From contig DASRQS010000128.1 in NCBI GenBank assembly GCA_035696365.1, forward strand, positions 59,774 through 123,773: DNA of 64,000 nucleotides. Direction: 5' to 3'. The DNA is from JALYLC01 sp035696365 (GTDB lineage Bacteria > Actinomycetota > Thermoleophilia > Gaiellales > JALYLC01). Both the position numbers and the translations under genes were made by a program. Below are positions 18,865-27,122 of this stretch, piece by piece; the first letter of the stretch is position 1, and each line of letters starts with the position of its first letter. Below the pieces are notes generated by a model. That model saw only the letters and a list, made by a program, of their open reading frames with translations, had not been told where the DNA came from and searched no databases.

Positions 18865-19185
18865 ATGGCAGTCATTCACGTCCACGGCGCCGAGCTGCTG
18901 ATCTACAGCCGCATCGAGACCCAGCTCGTTCCGCTCGGGCATAGCGTCAAGCGTGCCCGTGCAGGGCTCGAGGGCGGCCCGCCCGATCTCTGCATCTGCG
19001 ACGTGGAGCGCGTCGAGCCCGTGGGCGCGGTGGCTGGACTGCGCCCCGCGAAGCTGCTCGGATTCGGCTCGCACGAGCAGCCGGACGCCCTGCTGGCAGC
19101 CCGTCGGGCGGGCTTCGATCGGGTCGTCGCGCGCTCGGCGATCGCCGACCGGCTCGCGACACTGGTCGACGACCTCATGGTCTAG
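18865..19185 (+). CDS. Small receiver-like protein
   Basis: A 106-residue protein with the alternating strand/helix pattern of a CheY fold (AVIHVHGAELLIYSRIETQL, DLCICDVERVEP, KLLGFGSHE, AGFDRVVARSAI). Aspartate in CICDVE sits where the phosphoacceptor would be, but the N-terminal acidic pair and the C-terminal lysine are missing. It is probably a pseudo-receiver that cannot be phosphorylated normally. Its TAG stop doubles as the first bases of the ferredoxin -10 box. The assignment rests on pattern only. Confidence 0.65.
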   Translation: MAVIHVHGAELLIYSRIETQLVPLGHSVKRARAGLEGGPPDLCICDVERVEPVGAVAGLRPAKLLGFGSHEQPDALLAARRAGFDRVVARSAIADRLATLVDDLMV

Positions 19186-19188
19186 GGT
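19183..19188 (+). promoter_or_regulatory. -10 box of the ferredoxin gene
   Basis: TAGGGT overlaps the upstream stop codon and predicts a start of transcription near 19195, leaving a leader of about 25 nt. GGAG at 19211-19214 serves as ribosome binding site, 6 nt before the ATG. Confidence 0.5.
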
Positions 19189-19220
19189 ACGGATCGAGCG
19201 ACCCCCGACCGGAGCCACCG

Positions 19221-19526
19221 ATGACCTACATCATCACCGAGCCCTGCATCGACCTGAAGGACAAGTCGTGCATCGACGTATGTCCTGTCGATTGCATCCA
19301 TGAGACCGACCGCATGCTTGTGATCGACCCCGAGGAATGCATCGATTGCGGTGCGTGCGAGCCCGAGTGCCCCGTGGAGGCGATCTACCCCGAGGATGCG
19401 GTGCCGGACAAGTGGGAACCCTTCATCCGCATCAACTATCTGTACTCGGAAGGCATCGACGCGGTCAACGCGGCGGTCGCGAAGCAGATCGAGGACAGCC
19501 CGCCGCCGCAGCTCTCGGCAGACTGA
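19221..19526 (+). CDS. fdxA: 7Fe ferredoxin (FdxA type)
   Basis: A 101-residue cytosolic electron carrier. Eight cysteines (9, 17, 21, 25, 40, 43, 46, 50) are arranged as in seven-iron ferredoxins with one 3Fe-4S and one 4Fe-4S cluster (CIDVCPVDC and CIDCGACEPECP). The C-terminal extension with KWEPFIRINYLYSEGID is typical of actinobacterial FdxA. Its redox partner is not in the window. It has a conventional ribosome binding site, unlike most neighbours. Confidence 0.93.
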   Translation: MTYIITEPCIDLKDKSCIDVCPVDCIHETDRMLVIDPEECIDCGACEPECPVEAIYPEDAVPDKWEPFIRINYLYSEGIDAVNAAVAKQIEDSPPPQLSAD

Positions 19527-19557
19527 GCGTTCTCGCACTCAGGCGCGTGCCGGCGCC

Positions 19558-22440
19558 ATGACGCTGGAGCTGGTCGTCGGGCCGGTGCGCTCGGGCAAGC
19601 TCGGCGTCCTGCTCGGCCGCTTCGCCGCGGCCTGCGAGCAGGGCTCGCGGCCGCTCTTGCTGGCGCCCGCGGCGTTCGAGCGCGACGCGCTGGAGCGCGA
19701 TGCCTGCGAGCGCTCGGGTGCGCTGCTCGGCGGCGAGGTGGTCACGCTCGACACCCTGATCGAGCGCGTGCTGGGCGGGGGAGAGCAGGTTGCCTCCGAG
19801 GCGATCGACCGCGTCATCCGGCGGCGCATCGGCCACTCGCACGGTCCGGCGCTCGGTCTGCGCCCCGTCGCGCTGGCCTCGGCCCTCGAGCGGCTCGCGC
19901 GCGAGTGCGATCGCGCCGGGGCCACGGCCGGGGCGCTGGAGCTGGCACCCGCCGGCGATCAGCGCCTCGCGTCGGCGTACGCCGCCTACGAGGCCGCGCT
20001 GGCCGGGAGCGGGCGCGCGCGCAGGGGCCAGCTCGTGGTGCGCGCGGCCGAGCGCCTGGAGCGCGAGCTCGCGGCCTGGGACGGGGCGCCCGTCTTCGCC
20101 TACGGATTCGACGACCTCTCGCCGGCCCAGCTGCGCCTGCTGGCCGCGCTTGCCGGGCGCTGCGACGTCCTGCTCGCGCTCCCGTACGAACCGGGACGAC
20201 CCCTGCTCGGATCCCTCAACACGGCCTTCGAGTGGCTGGCCGAGCGCGCCGAGCGCGTGCAGGAGCTGCGAGCGGCCGCCTACGGCGCTCCGCCGAGCGT
20301 GGTGGCGCTTGCGCGGGGCGCGTTCTCGTCGCGCAGCGAGCCGCCTCCAGAGGCCGACGGCGCCGTGCGGCTGGTGGAGGCGGCAGGCACCGACGGGGAG
20401 GCGATCGCGGTCGCGGCGGAGGTCTGCCGGCTCGTGCGCCTCGGCCTCGCGCCCGACGAGGTGCTCGTCGTGACGCCGGACGGGTACGACTGCGAGCCGC
20501 CGGCCGCGGCGCTGGAGCGGGCGGGCGTCGCGGTGGCGGTCGACACGAGCGAGCGCCTGACGAGCCTGCCGGCCGGTCACGCGCTGCGCGGCCTCTGCCG
20601 GGTCGCCTGGTCGGATGGCGACCGTGACGACCTGTTCGCGTGGCTGCGCCTGGCGGGCTCGAGCTGGGATGCCTCGCGCGCGCACGATTCGGAAGCGAGG
20701 CTGCGCCTGCGCAGCATCAGCGAGTCCGCCTCCGCGGAACGCGAGCTGCTGGCGGCCGATCCGCCGCGAACCGTCCCCGAGTTGACGGCGTTGCGGGACG
20801 CCGGTGACGCCCCGGCGGCGGTGCGGGCCGTCGCCGGCGCGGCGCTGTCGCGCGCCTACGGCGCCGTGCCTGTGCTGGCCGAGACGCGCGCGGGGGTCAC
20901 CGCGCGGCGCGCGTTCGCGGCGGCGTCCGAGGTCGCCGACGAGTTGTCCGCGGCGCTTCCGCAGGCCGACGGCGACGACGTGCTGGCGGCACTCGACGCA
21001 GTGCAGGTGCGCATCGGCGACGGTCTGCCGAGGGGCCGCGTGCGCATCGTCCGCATCGGCCTGGCGCGGCTCGCGCCCGTGCGCGCAGTCGTCCTGTGCG
21101 GGCTGGAGCAGGGAGTGCTTCCGCGCCGCGAGCCAGCCGAGGCAGCGGGCTCGGCCGACCTGCGGCGCGCACTCACGCCGCCGGGCCTCCCCGGCGAGCG
21201 CCCCCGCCAGGAGGAGCGCGACCGCTTTCTCTTCGCGGCCGCCCTGGCTCGCGTCGACGAGCACCTCGTGCTCGTCCGTCGCGCCACGGACGACGACAGC
21301 CTCGAGCTCGCTCCCTCGCCCTTCTGGGACGAGGTCCGGCGCGTGCTGGGCGACGCGGCGCCCGCCGCCGTCACCGCTCCGGCGCACGATCCGGCAGGCC
21401 ACGACGAGCGCGAGCGGTTGCAGGCGATCGCCGCGCTCGCGCGCAGCGACGCGCCGGCGGCGCTGCGCGGTGCGCGTGCCCACGGCGGTCGCGCCGTGCC
21501 ACGCATCGAGCGTGCCCTGGCCGCCTGGGAGCGGCCAACGCGGCTGCGCGACAGCGAGGTGCTCGCGCAGCTGGCGGCTCAGCCGACGTACTCCGTGACG
21601 GAGCTGGAGACCTTCCAGACCTGCTCGGCGCTCTGGTTCGTGGAGCGCCAGCTGCACCCGCGGGACGTGGAGCAGCCGCTCGACCAGCGCGTGGCGGGCT
21701 CCGTCATGCACAACGCCCTGCGCATCTTCTTCAACGGGGTCGCCTCGGAGCTACGCGTTCCGCGGCTGCGGCCGGAGCACCTGAGCGCTGCCTTCGAGCT
21801 ACTCGACCGCTCCATCGACGCGGCCATCGCGAAGCAGTCGTACGAGGACGACGACGTCGCCTGGGAGGCGCTGCGGCGCGAGCTGCGGCGTAATCTGCGC
21901 ACCGTCGTGCGCGTGGAGGCCGACCGCCTCGACGAATTCGTCCCGAGGCACTTCGAGATCTCGCTCCCGGCCGCGGGAGTGCGCGTCGGCGGGGTGCCGA
22001 TCACGGGTCGCATCGACCGCGTCGACGAGCGCGAGTGGGTCGCCGAGGCCCTGCTCTGGGACTACAAGTCGGGTCAGGTCGGAGCGCTCGGGCCGAACGT
22101 CCTGGACAAGGGCAGGCTGCAGATGCCGCTCTACATCAAGGCCGCCGCCGAGTTGCTCGGGCGCGATGTCGTGGGCGGGCTCTACCAGTCGGTCAAGGGC
22201 GACGAGGCGCCGCGCGGGCTCTTGCGCGAGGACGTGCGCGACGCCGGGGCGCTGGAGGGCTTCGCCAATCACGACTACGTCGAGCCCGAGCTGTTCCAGC
22301 AGCTACTCGAGGAGGCCGGGGAGCGGGCGGCCGAGTTCTCCGGGCGTATGAAGGTGGGGGACGTCGTCCACGATCCGCCGGACGGCGAATGCCCCTCGTG
22401 GTGCCGCTGGCACGGGGTCTGCCGGGTGGCGAACCCGTGA
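19558..22440 (+). CDS. AddB-like PD-(D/E)XK nuclease subunit
   Basis: A 960-residue exonuclease subunit of a RecBCD-equivalent double-strand-break repair enzyme. The N-terminus has a P-loop-like GPVRSGK (residues 8-14), and the middle resembles an inactivated UvrD-type helicase, as in AddB. The C-terminal RecB-type nuclease shows GRIDRVDE and LLWDYKSGQ (catalytic D and D-x-K). Cysteines in FQTCSALWF and CPSWCRWHGVCR would hold a 4Fe-4S cluster, as known for AddB. ATG 19558 is chosen because the extension upstream runs through the ferredoxin gene. The next gene starts within this stop codon (GTGA). Confidence 0.85.
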   Translation: MTLELVVGPVRSGKLGVLLGRFAAACEQGSRPLLLAPAAFERDALERDACERSGALLGGEVVTLDTLIERVLGGGEQVASEAIDRVIRRRIGHSHGPALGLRPVALASALERLARECDRAGATAGALELAPAGDQRLASAYAAYEAALAGSGRARRGQLVVRAAERLERELAAWDGAPVFAYGFDDLSPAQLRLLAALAGRCDVLLALPYEPGRPLLGSLNTAFEWLAERAERVQELRAAAYGAPPSVVALARGAFSSRSEPPPEADGAVRLVEAAGTDGEAIAVAAEVCRLVRLGLAPDEVLVVTPDGYDCEPPAAALERAGVAVAVDTSERLTSLPAGHALRGLCRVAWSDGDRDDLFAWLRLAGSSWDASRAHDSEARLRLRSISESASAERELLAADPPRTVPELTALRDAGDAPAAVRAVAGAALSRAYGAVPVLAETRAGVTARRAFAAASEVADELSAALPQADGDDVLAALDAVQVRIGDGLPRGRVRIVRIGLARLAPVRAVVLCGLEQGVLPRREPAEAAGSADLRRALTPPGLPGERPRQEERDRFLFAAALARVDEHLVLVRRATDDDSLELAPSPFWDEVRRVLGDAAPAAVTAPAHDPAGHDERERLQAIAALARSDAPAALRGARAHGGRAVPRIERALAAWERPTRLRDSEVLAQLAAQPTYSVTELETFQTCSALWFVERQLHPRDVEQPLDQRVAGSVMHNALRIFFNGVASELRVPRLRPEHLSAAFELLDRSIDAAIAKQSYEDDDVAWEALRRELRRNLRTVVRVEADRLDEFVPRHFEISLPAAGVRVGGVPITGRIDRVDEREWVAEALLWDYKSGQVGALGPNVLDKGRLQMPLYIKAAAELLGRDVVGGLYQSVKGDEAPRGLLREDVRDAGALEGFANHDYVEPELFQQLLEEAGERAAEFSGRMKVGDVVHDPPDGECPSWCRWHGVCRVANP

Positions 22441-25400
22441 GCGCACTCACCGTCGAGCTGAGCGAGCAGCAGCGGGTCGCAGTCGAGGCGCGCGGCGAGG
22501 TCGTCGTGGCGGCAGGCGCGGGCACGGGCAAGACGACGCTCGTGATCGAGCGCGTGCGCGCCGCGCTGGAGCTGGGCACGGCGCCGGAGCGCGTCCTCGT
22601 GGTGACCTACACCGACGCGGCTGCGCGCGAGCTCGCCCTGCGGCTGGAGCGGGCGCTCCCTGCAGGGGCGGACTCGGCTCGGCCCCAGGTCGGCACGATC
22701 CACGGCCTCGCCGCGCGGCTGCTGCGCGAGTATGCCGCCGAAGCGGGCCTGCCCGCCGATCTCCGTGTGCTCGACGAGGCCGAGGCCCTCGTGCTCTCGG
22801 AGGCCGCGTTCGGCGATGCGATCGGGCGCGAGCCCCGCGTCGCGGCGTCCGTCGTCCTCGATCTGCTCGGCGAGTACGGCGTCGACGGCTCGCGCGCGCT
22901 GATTCGCAGCCTCGATGCGCGGCTGCGCGCGGCCGGCGCTGCCGCCCCGCGCCTGCCGGCCGCGCCCGGGGGCCCGTCGCTGCTGGCGCCGCTGCTGGCG
23001 GCCGCCCGGGCCGCGAGCGCCGCACTTGCGGGCGACGATCGCCCGCAGGCGGCCAAGGACCTGCGCCGGCTGGCGCGCATCGAGGCGCTGCTGGCGGGGA
23101 CGCCCAGCGACCGCGAGCTGCTCACGCTCGAGGCTCCCAGGGGCGAGGCCGCGGGTGAGGTGGGGGAGCTGCTCGACGCGGCGCAGGAGGAGGCGCGCGC
23201 CCGCCTGGAGCACGAGGTGGGAGGTGCGGTCACCGCTCTGCTGGAGCGCTATCGCGAGGCCTACCGAGCGCGCAAGGACGCCGAGCTGGCACTCGACTTC
23301 GACGATCTGCAGGAGCGTGCCTGCGAGCTGCTGGAGCGGCCGCAGATCGGAGACGAGGTGCGCGAGCGCTTCGATCTCGTGCTCGTCGACGAGTTCCAGG
23401 ACACGAACGGCCTGCAGTGCAGGCTGCTCGATGCGATCGCGGGGCCCGCCTGCCAGCGCGTCTACGTCGGCGACGCCTGCCAGTCCATCTACCGCTTCCG
23501 CTACGCCGACGTCGAGCTGTTCCGCGCGCGCGGGGAGCGCGCCGAGGTGCGCCTTCCGCTGACCGGAAGCTACCGCTCCCGCCCTGAGCTGCTAGCGGTG
23601 ATCGGGCACGTCTTCGGCCAGCGCTTCGACGAGCGCGACTTCGAGCCGCCGCACGCGCTGCGCACGGTGCAGCCGATGGACGACCCGGCGGTCGAGCTGC
23701 ACCTGGTGGCGGCCGGAGAGGGCGCGGCTCGCGCGGCGCCGGCGCGCGAGCTCGAGGCGGGCGCCCTGGCACGCCGCCTGCGCGAGCTCGTCGACGGCGG
23801 GGTGCTCCCGGGCGAGATCGCCGTGCTGCTGCGCTCCGCGCGCGACGCCTCGACGTACGCCGCTGCGCTGGAGCGGGTGGGGCTGGTGGCGCGCAGCCAA
23901 CTCGGCCGCGGCTTCTACCGCTCGCAGCAGGTGCGCGATCTCTGCGCCTACCTCGCGCTGCTGCGCAATCGCTTCGACGACCACGCCCTACTGGTCGTGC
24001 TCGCCTCGCCGCTCGTCGGCGTCTCCAACGACGGGCTCTCGGCGCTGCGGGCCTCTGCCCAGCGCGCGCTCTACTGGCCAATCGAGCTCGGGCAGCTGGA
24101 GGGCATGCCGGAGCGGGACCGCGCGCTCGTCGATCGCTTCAAGGAGCTCTACGACGGCCTCGTGCGGGCGGGCGGCGAGCTCGGGCTCTCGGCGCTGCTG
24201 GAGCGGATCGTGGCCGAGCACGACTACGAGCTCGCCTGCCTGACCGCGCCCGACGGCGAGCGCCGCTTCGGCAACGTGCGCAAGCTCGTGCGGGCCGCGC
24301 GGCGCTATGAGCAGGATCGGGGTCCCGACCTGACGGGGTTCGTCGAGCAGATGCGCCTGTGCGACGCGCGCGATCTCAGCGAGGCGGACGCGCCGCCGGG
24401 CGGGGAGGACGCGGTCGCGCTCATGACGATCCACGCCGCCAAGGGCCTCGAGTTCCCCGTGGTGTGCGTGCCCGACCTGTCGCGCTCGACCCCCGGGGAG
24501 ACCGGATCCGTCGCGGTCGGGCCCGACGGCGAGCTCGGCCTGCGCCTGCGCGACGCGCGCGGCAAAGCGCAGGACGGCCCCGTCTATGCCCGGCTCGCGG
24601 CGGCGGGCAAAGCCGCGGAGGAGGCCGAGGGCGACCGCGTCGCCTACGTCGCCTGGACGCGCGCACGTGACCGCCTGCTGCTCGGCGGCTGGCTGGGAGG
24701 GCGCCGCGGCGAGCTGCAGCGCGTGCTCGGCCAGCTCGGCATCGTGGGCGCGGCCCTGGAGCCGGGCGTGACGGATGCCCAGGTCGCGGGCGAGCGGGTG
24801 CGCGTGTATGTCCACAGCGCTGATGACGTGCAGGCCGTGCCCGCCCCGCCGCCGGCCGAGCCCGAGCAGCCGGAGCTCCCCGCCGAGGGCCAGCTGAGCC
24901 TCTTCGACGTGACACCTGTGAGCGCCCCGCCCGCCGACGGCACACCGCCTCCGGAGCCGCTCGCGCCCCTGCCCGCGGCGGCGCTGCACGTCCCGCGCGC
25001 GCTCTCCTACAGCGCCCTCGCTCTGCACGATCGCTGCGGCTTCTCCTACTACGCGCAGCGGGTGATCGGCCTGCGGCCCCCGCTCGCAACGGGCGGGCCG
25101 CTGCGCGGCGCGCAACTCGGCGACGCGGTGCACCGTGCCGTGGCCGCCGGCCTCGAGCTCGCCACCGCGGAGCTCGGGCCGGAGGATCGCGCAACGGTCG
25201 AGGGCCTCGTCTCGGCCTGGGAGCGGTCATCGCTCTCGGCGCGCATGCGCGCCACCGGAACGGTCGCACACGAGCTGCCGTTCGCCTTCTGCGAGGACGA
25301 CGTCGTGCTGCGCGGCTCGCTCGACGTCTGCGTGCGCGACGCGGAGGGAGCCTTGCTGGTGGCCGACCTCAAGACGACGGCGCTCGGCGGGCGCGAGCCC

Positions 25401-25694
25401 GAGGCCGTGGCCGAGGGCGAGTACGTCCTGCAACGGGCGATCTACGCGCTGGCGGCCCTGCGCGCGGGAGCGCCGGCGGCCGAGATCGCGTTCTGCTTCC
25501 TCGAGCGCCCCGAGGAGACCGTAAGCCGTCGCTACATGCAGACGGATGTCGACTGGCTGGCCGCCGAGGTGCAGGCGGCCATCGCGAGGCTGCGCACGTC
25601 GACCTTCACGGCTCGTGCGGGAGCCCACTGCGCGACCTGCCCGGCGCTCGACCGCCTCTGTCCTGCGCCCGGCTGGCAACGGGAGACCGCATGA
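22437..25694 (+). CDS. AddA-like UvrD helicase with C-terminal PD-(D/E)XK nuclease
   Basis: A 1085-residue SF1A helicase-nuclease. Walker A is AAGAGTGKTT (residues 25-34), motif II LVLVDEFQDTN, motif III VYVGDACQSIYRFR, motif V MTIHAAKGLEFPVV and motif VI VAYVAWTRARDRL. A Pro/Glu-rich linker (APPPAEPEQPELPAEGQ) leads to a RecB-type nuclease with SLDVCVRDAEGALLVADLKT. Cysteines in GAHCATCPALDRLCP suggest an Fe-S cluster, as in AdnAB-type enzymes. The GTG start overlaps the partner gene (GTGA) and the stop overlaps nth. A longer in-frame ORF from 22035 is rejected for overlapping the partner. Confidence 0.9.
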   Translation: MSALTVELSEQQRVAVEARGEVVVAAGAGTGKTTLVIERVRAALELGTAPERVLVVTYTDAAARELALRLERALPAGADSARPQVGTIHGLAARLLREYAAEAGLPADLRVLDEAEALVLSEAAFGDAIGREPRVAASVVLDLLGEYGVDGSRALIRSLDARLRAAGAAAPRLPAAPGGPSLLAPLLAAARAASAALAGDDRPQAAKDLRRLARIEALLAGTPSDRELLTLEAPRGEAAGEVGELLDAAQEEARARLEHEVGGAVTALLERYREAYRARKDAELALDFDDLQERACELLERPQIGDEVRERFDLVLVDEFQDTNGLQCRLLDAIAGPACQRVYVGDACQSIYRFRYADVELFRARGERAEVRLPLTGSYRSRPELLAVIGHVFGQRFDERDFEPPHALRTVQPMDDPAVELHLVAAGEGAARAAPARELEAGALARRLRELVDGGVLPGEIAVLLRSARDASTYAAALERVGLVARSQLGRGFYRSQQVRDLCAYLALLRNRFDDHALLVVLASPLVGVSNDGLSALRASAQRALYWPIELGQLEGMPERDRALVDRFKELYDGLVRAGGELGLSALLERIVAEHDYELACLTAPDGERRFGNVRKLVRAARRYEQDRGPDLTGFVEQMRLCDARDLSEADAPPGGEDAVALMTIHAAKGLEFPVVCVPDLSRSTPGETGSVAVGPDGELGLRLRDARGKAQDGPVYARLAAAGKAAEEAEGDRVAYVAWTRARDRLLLGGWLGGRRGELQRVLGQLGIVGAALEPGVTDAQVAGERVRVYVHSADDVQAVPAPPPAEPEQPELPAEGQLSLFDVTPVSAPPADGTPPPEPLAPLPAAALHVPRALSYSALALHDRCGFSYYAQRVIGLRPPLATGGPLRGAQLGDAVHRAVAAGLELATAELGPEDRATVEGLVSAWERSSLSARMRATGTVAHELPFAFCEDDVVLRGSLDVCVRDAEGALLVADLKTTALGGREPEAVAEGEYVLQRAIYALAALRAGAPAAEIAFCFLERPEETVSRRYMQTDVDWLAAEVQAAIARLRTSTFTARAGAHCATCPALDRLCPAPGWQRETA

Positions 25695-26380
25695 GCCGCC
25701 TGACTCCGGCCTCGCCGCCCGAGCGGCGCGTGCGGGCGATCCTCCTCCGCCTGCGCAAGGAGTATCCCGGGGCTCGCACGTCGCTCGACTTCAGTACGCC
25801 GTGGGAGCTGCTCGTGGCGACGATCCTCTCGGCGCAGTCCACGGACGTGCGCGTCAACATGGTCACCCCCGAGCTGTTCCGGCGCTATCCCGATCCTCAG
25901 GCCTTCGCCGACGCCGACGAGGGCGAGATCGCCAAGGCGATCTTCCAGACGGGCTTCCACAACCAGAAGGCGCGCGCGCTGCGGGGTACCGCGCTGGCGG
26001 TGCTGAAGCGTCACGGGGGCAGGGTGCCACGCAGCACCGAGCAACTGGTGCGCCTACCGGGCGTGGGGCGCAAGACCGCCGCGGTCGTCAGCGGCAATGC
26101 CTTCGGCCGGCGCGAGGGCATCGCCGTCGACACGCATGTGGGCCGCCTGAGCCGCCGGCTCGGCCTGACCAGCGAGACGGATCCCGAAAAAGCCGAACGC
26201 GACCTCATGCAGATCGTGCCGCGCTCGGCCTGGGTCGAGTGGTCGCACCTGCTGATCTACCACGGCCGTGCGGTGTGCATCTCGCGCTCGCCGCGCTGCC
26301 CGGAATGCGTGCTGCTCGACCTCTGCCCGGAAGGGCAGGAGCGCGTCGGTCACACGTCACCCTCTGGGCGCAGTTCGTGA
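25691..26380 (+). CDS. nth: Endonuclease III
   Basis: A 229-residue base-excision-repair DNA glycosylase/AP lyase for oxidised pyrimidines. The helix-hairpin-helix is LPGVGRKTAAVV, with the catalytic lysine in GRKTA, and the catalytic aspartate is in AVDTHVGRLSRRLGL. The C-terminal 4Fe-4S ligands follow C-x6-C-x2-C-x5-C (CISRSPRCPECVLLDLC). ATG overlaps the upstream stop (ATGA), joining strand-break repair and base excision repair in one operon. Confidence 0.96.
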   Translation: MSRLTPASPPERRVRAILLRLRKEYPGARTSLDFSTPWELLVATILSAQSTDVRVNMVTPELFRRYPDPQAFADADEGEIAKAIFQTGFHNQKARALRGTALAVLKRHGGRVPRSTEQLVRLPGVGRKTAAVVSGNAFGRREGIAVDTHVGRLSRRLGLTSETDPEKAERDLMQIVPRSAWVEWSHLLIYHGRAVCISRSPRCPECVLLDLCPEGQERVGHTSPSGRSS

Positions 26381-26404
26381 CGGACACGAGGCAGCGGGCC
26401 CGCC

Positions 26405-26410
26405 TAGTCT
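26405..26410 (+). promoter_or_regulatory. -10 box for the small helical gene
   Basis: TAGTCT ends 7 nt before ATG 26418. Confidence 0.6.
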
Positions 26411-26417
26411 CGCAGGT

Positions 26418-26705
26418 ATGGATCGTCTCGACCTCGAGCTCTACGCCGACCGCCTCGCACGGCACGCGTCGCGCCTCGCGGACGAGCTCGCGGCCGCCCG
26501 CCTGCGGCTGACCTGGGCCGAGCTCGAGCGGGACGCCCGGGAGGAGCTGGGGGCCGGGCGGTCGCTCCTGCTCGAATCGCTCGGGGTGCTCGCGCAGGTC
26601 GACGCGAGCGGGGCGGACGATGCGCTGCTGAAGCGCCGTCTCGAGCAGTTGGAGGCGCTCGCTGCGCTGCAGGTCTACGTCGAGCGGGCGATCACTTCGC
26701 TGTGA
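26418..26705 (+). CDS. Small helical hypothetical protein
   Basis: A 95-residue protein that is almost entirely predicted helix (LDLELYADRLARHASRLADE, LLKRRLEQLEALAALQVYVE). It is Leu/Ala/Arg-rich with no signal peptide, and coiled-coil self-association is plausible. The 3' end overlaps the convergent cupredoxin gene by 14 nt. No family is recognised. Confidence 0.65.
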   Translation: MDRLDLELYADRLARHASRLADELAAARLRLTWAELERDAREELGAGRSLLLESLGVLAQVDASGADDALLKRRLEQLEALAALQVYVERAITSL

Positions 26706-27111
26706 CGTCGAACACCATGCCCTTGGCTTCGTGCGAGTCGGGCGTGCCGGCGAAGAGCGAGCAGAACAGCTTCACGGGGCCGGCCGAGACGTCGACGTCG
26801 AGCACCGCGTCGGCGCCCGATGCGAGCGGGACCGTGTGCAGCACCCCCTGCGCGTCCACGACCGCGAGGTTGTGGTCGTCCATCCCGCGGTTGTAGACGT
26901 GAATCTGGAGCCTGCCGGCCGCGACCTGCAGGTGCGTGCCGCGCATGCCCCATTCGAACTCGTCCACGGCGATCGTCTGCGGCAGCGCCGCAGGAGCCGG
27001 AGCCGGAGGAACGTGCAGGCGGTGCAGGCGCCCGCCGGCCGACCCCGCCACTCCCGGTGCTGCTGTGAGGGCGAGCACCAGGAGGGCGAGGAGGGTCGGT
27101 CGTCGAGCCAC
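26692..27111 (-). CDS. Secreted cupredoxin-like protein
   Basis: A 139-residue exported blue-copper-type protein. A signal peptide (residues 1-26) is followed by the motif HRLHVPPA (30-37), which also occurs in the DUF1800 protein encoded two genes upstream. The likely type 1 copper ligands are H80 (MDDHNLAVVD), C117 and H127 (KLFCSLFAGTPDSHEAKGM) and M132. The Cys-to-His spacing is longer than in plastocyanin. The GTG start at 27111 lies 11 nt after the DUF1501 stop, so it shares that transcript. An electron-transfer role is inference. Confidence 0.82.
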   Translation of the reverse strand: MARRPTLLALLVLALTAAPGVAGSAGGRLHRLHVPPAPAPAALPQTIAVDEFEWGMRGTHLQVAAGRLQIHVYNRGMDDHNLAVVDAQGVLHTVPLASGADAVLDVDVSAGPVKLFCSLFAGTPDSHEAKGMVFDVTAK

Positions 27112-27122
27112 GGCGAAGGCGC

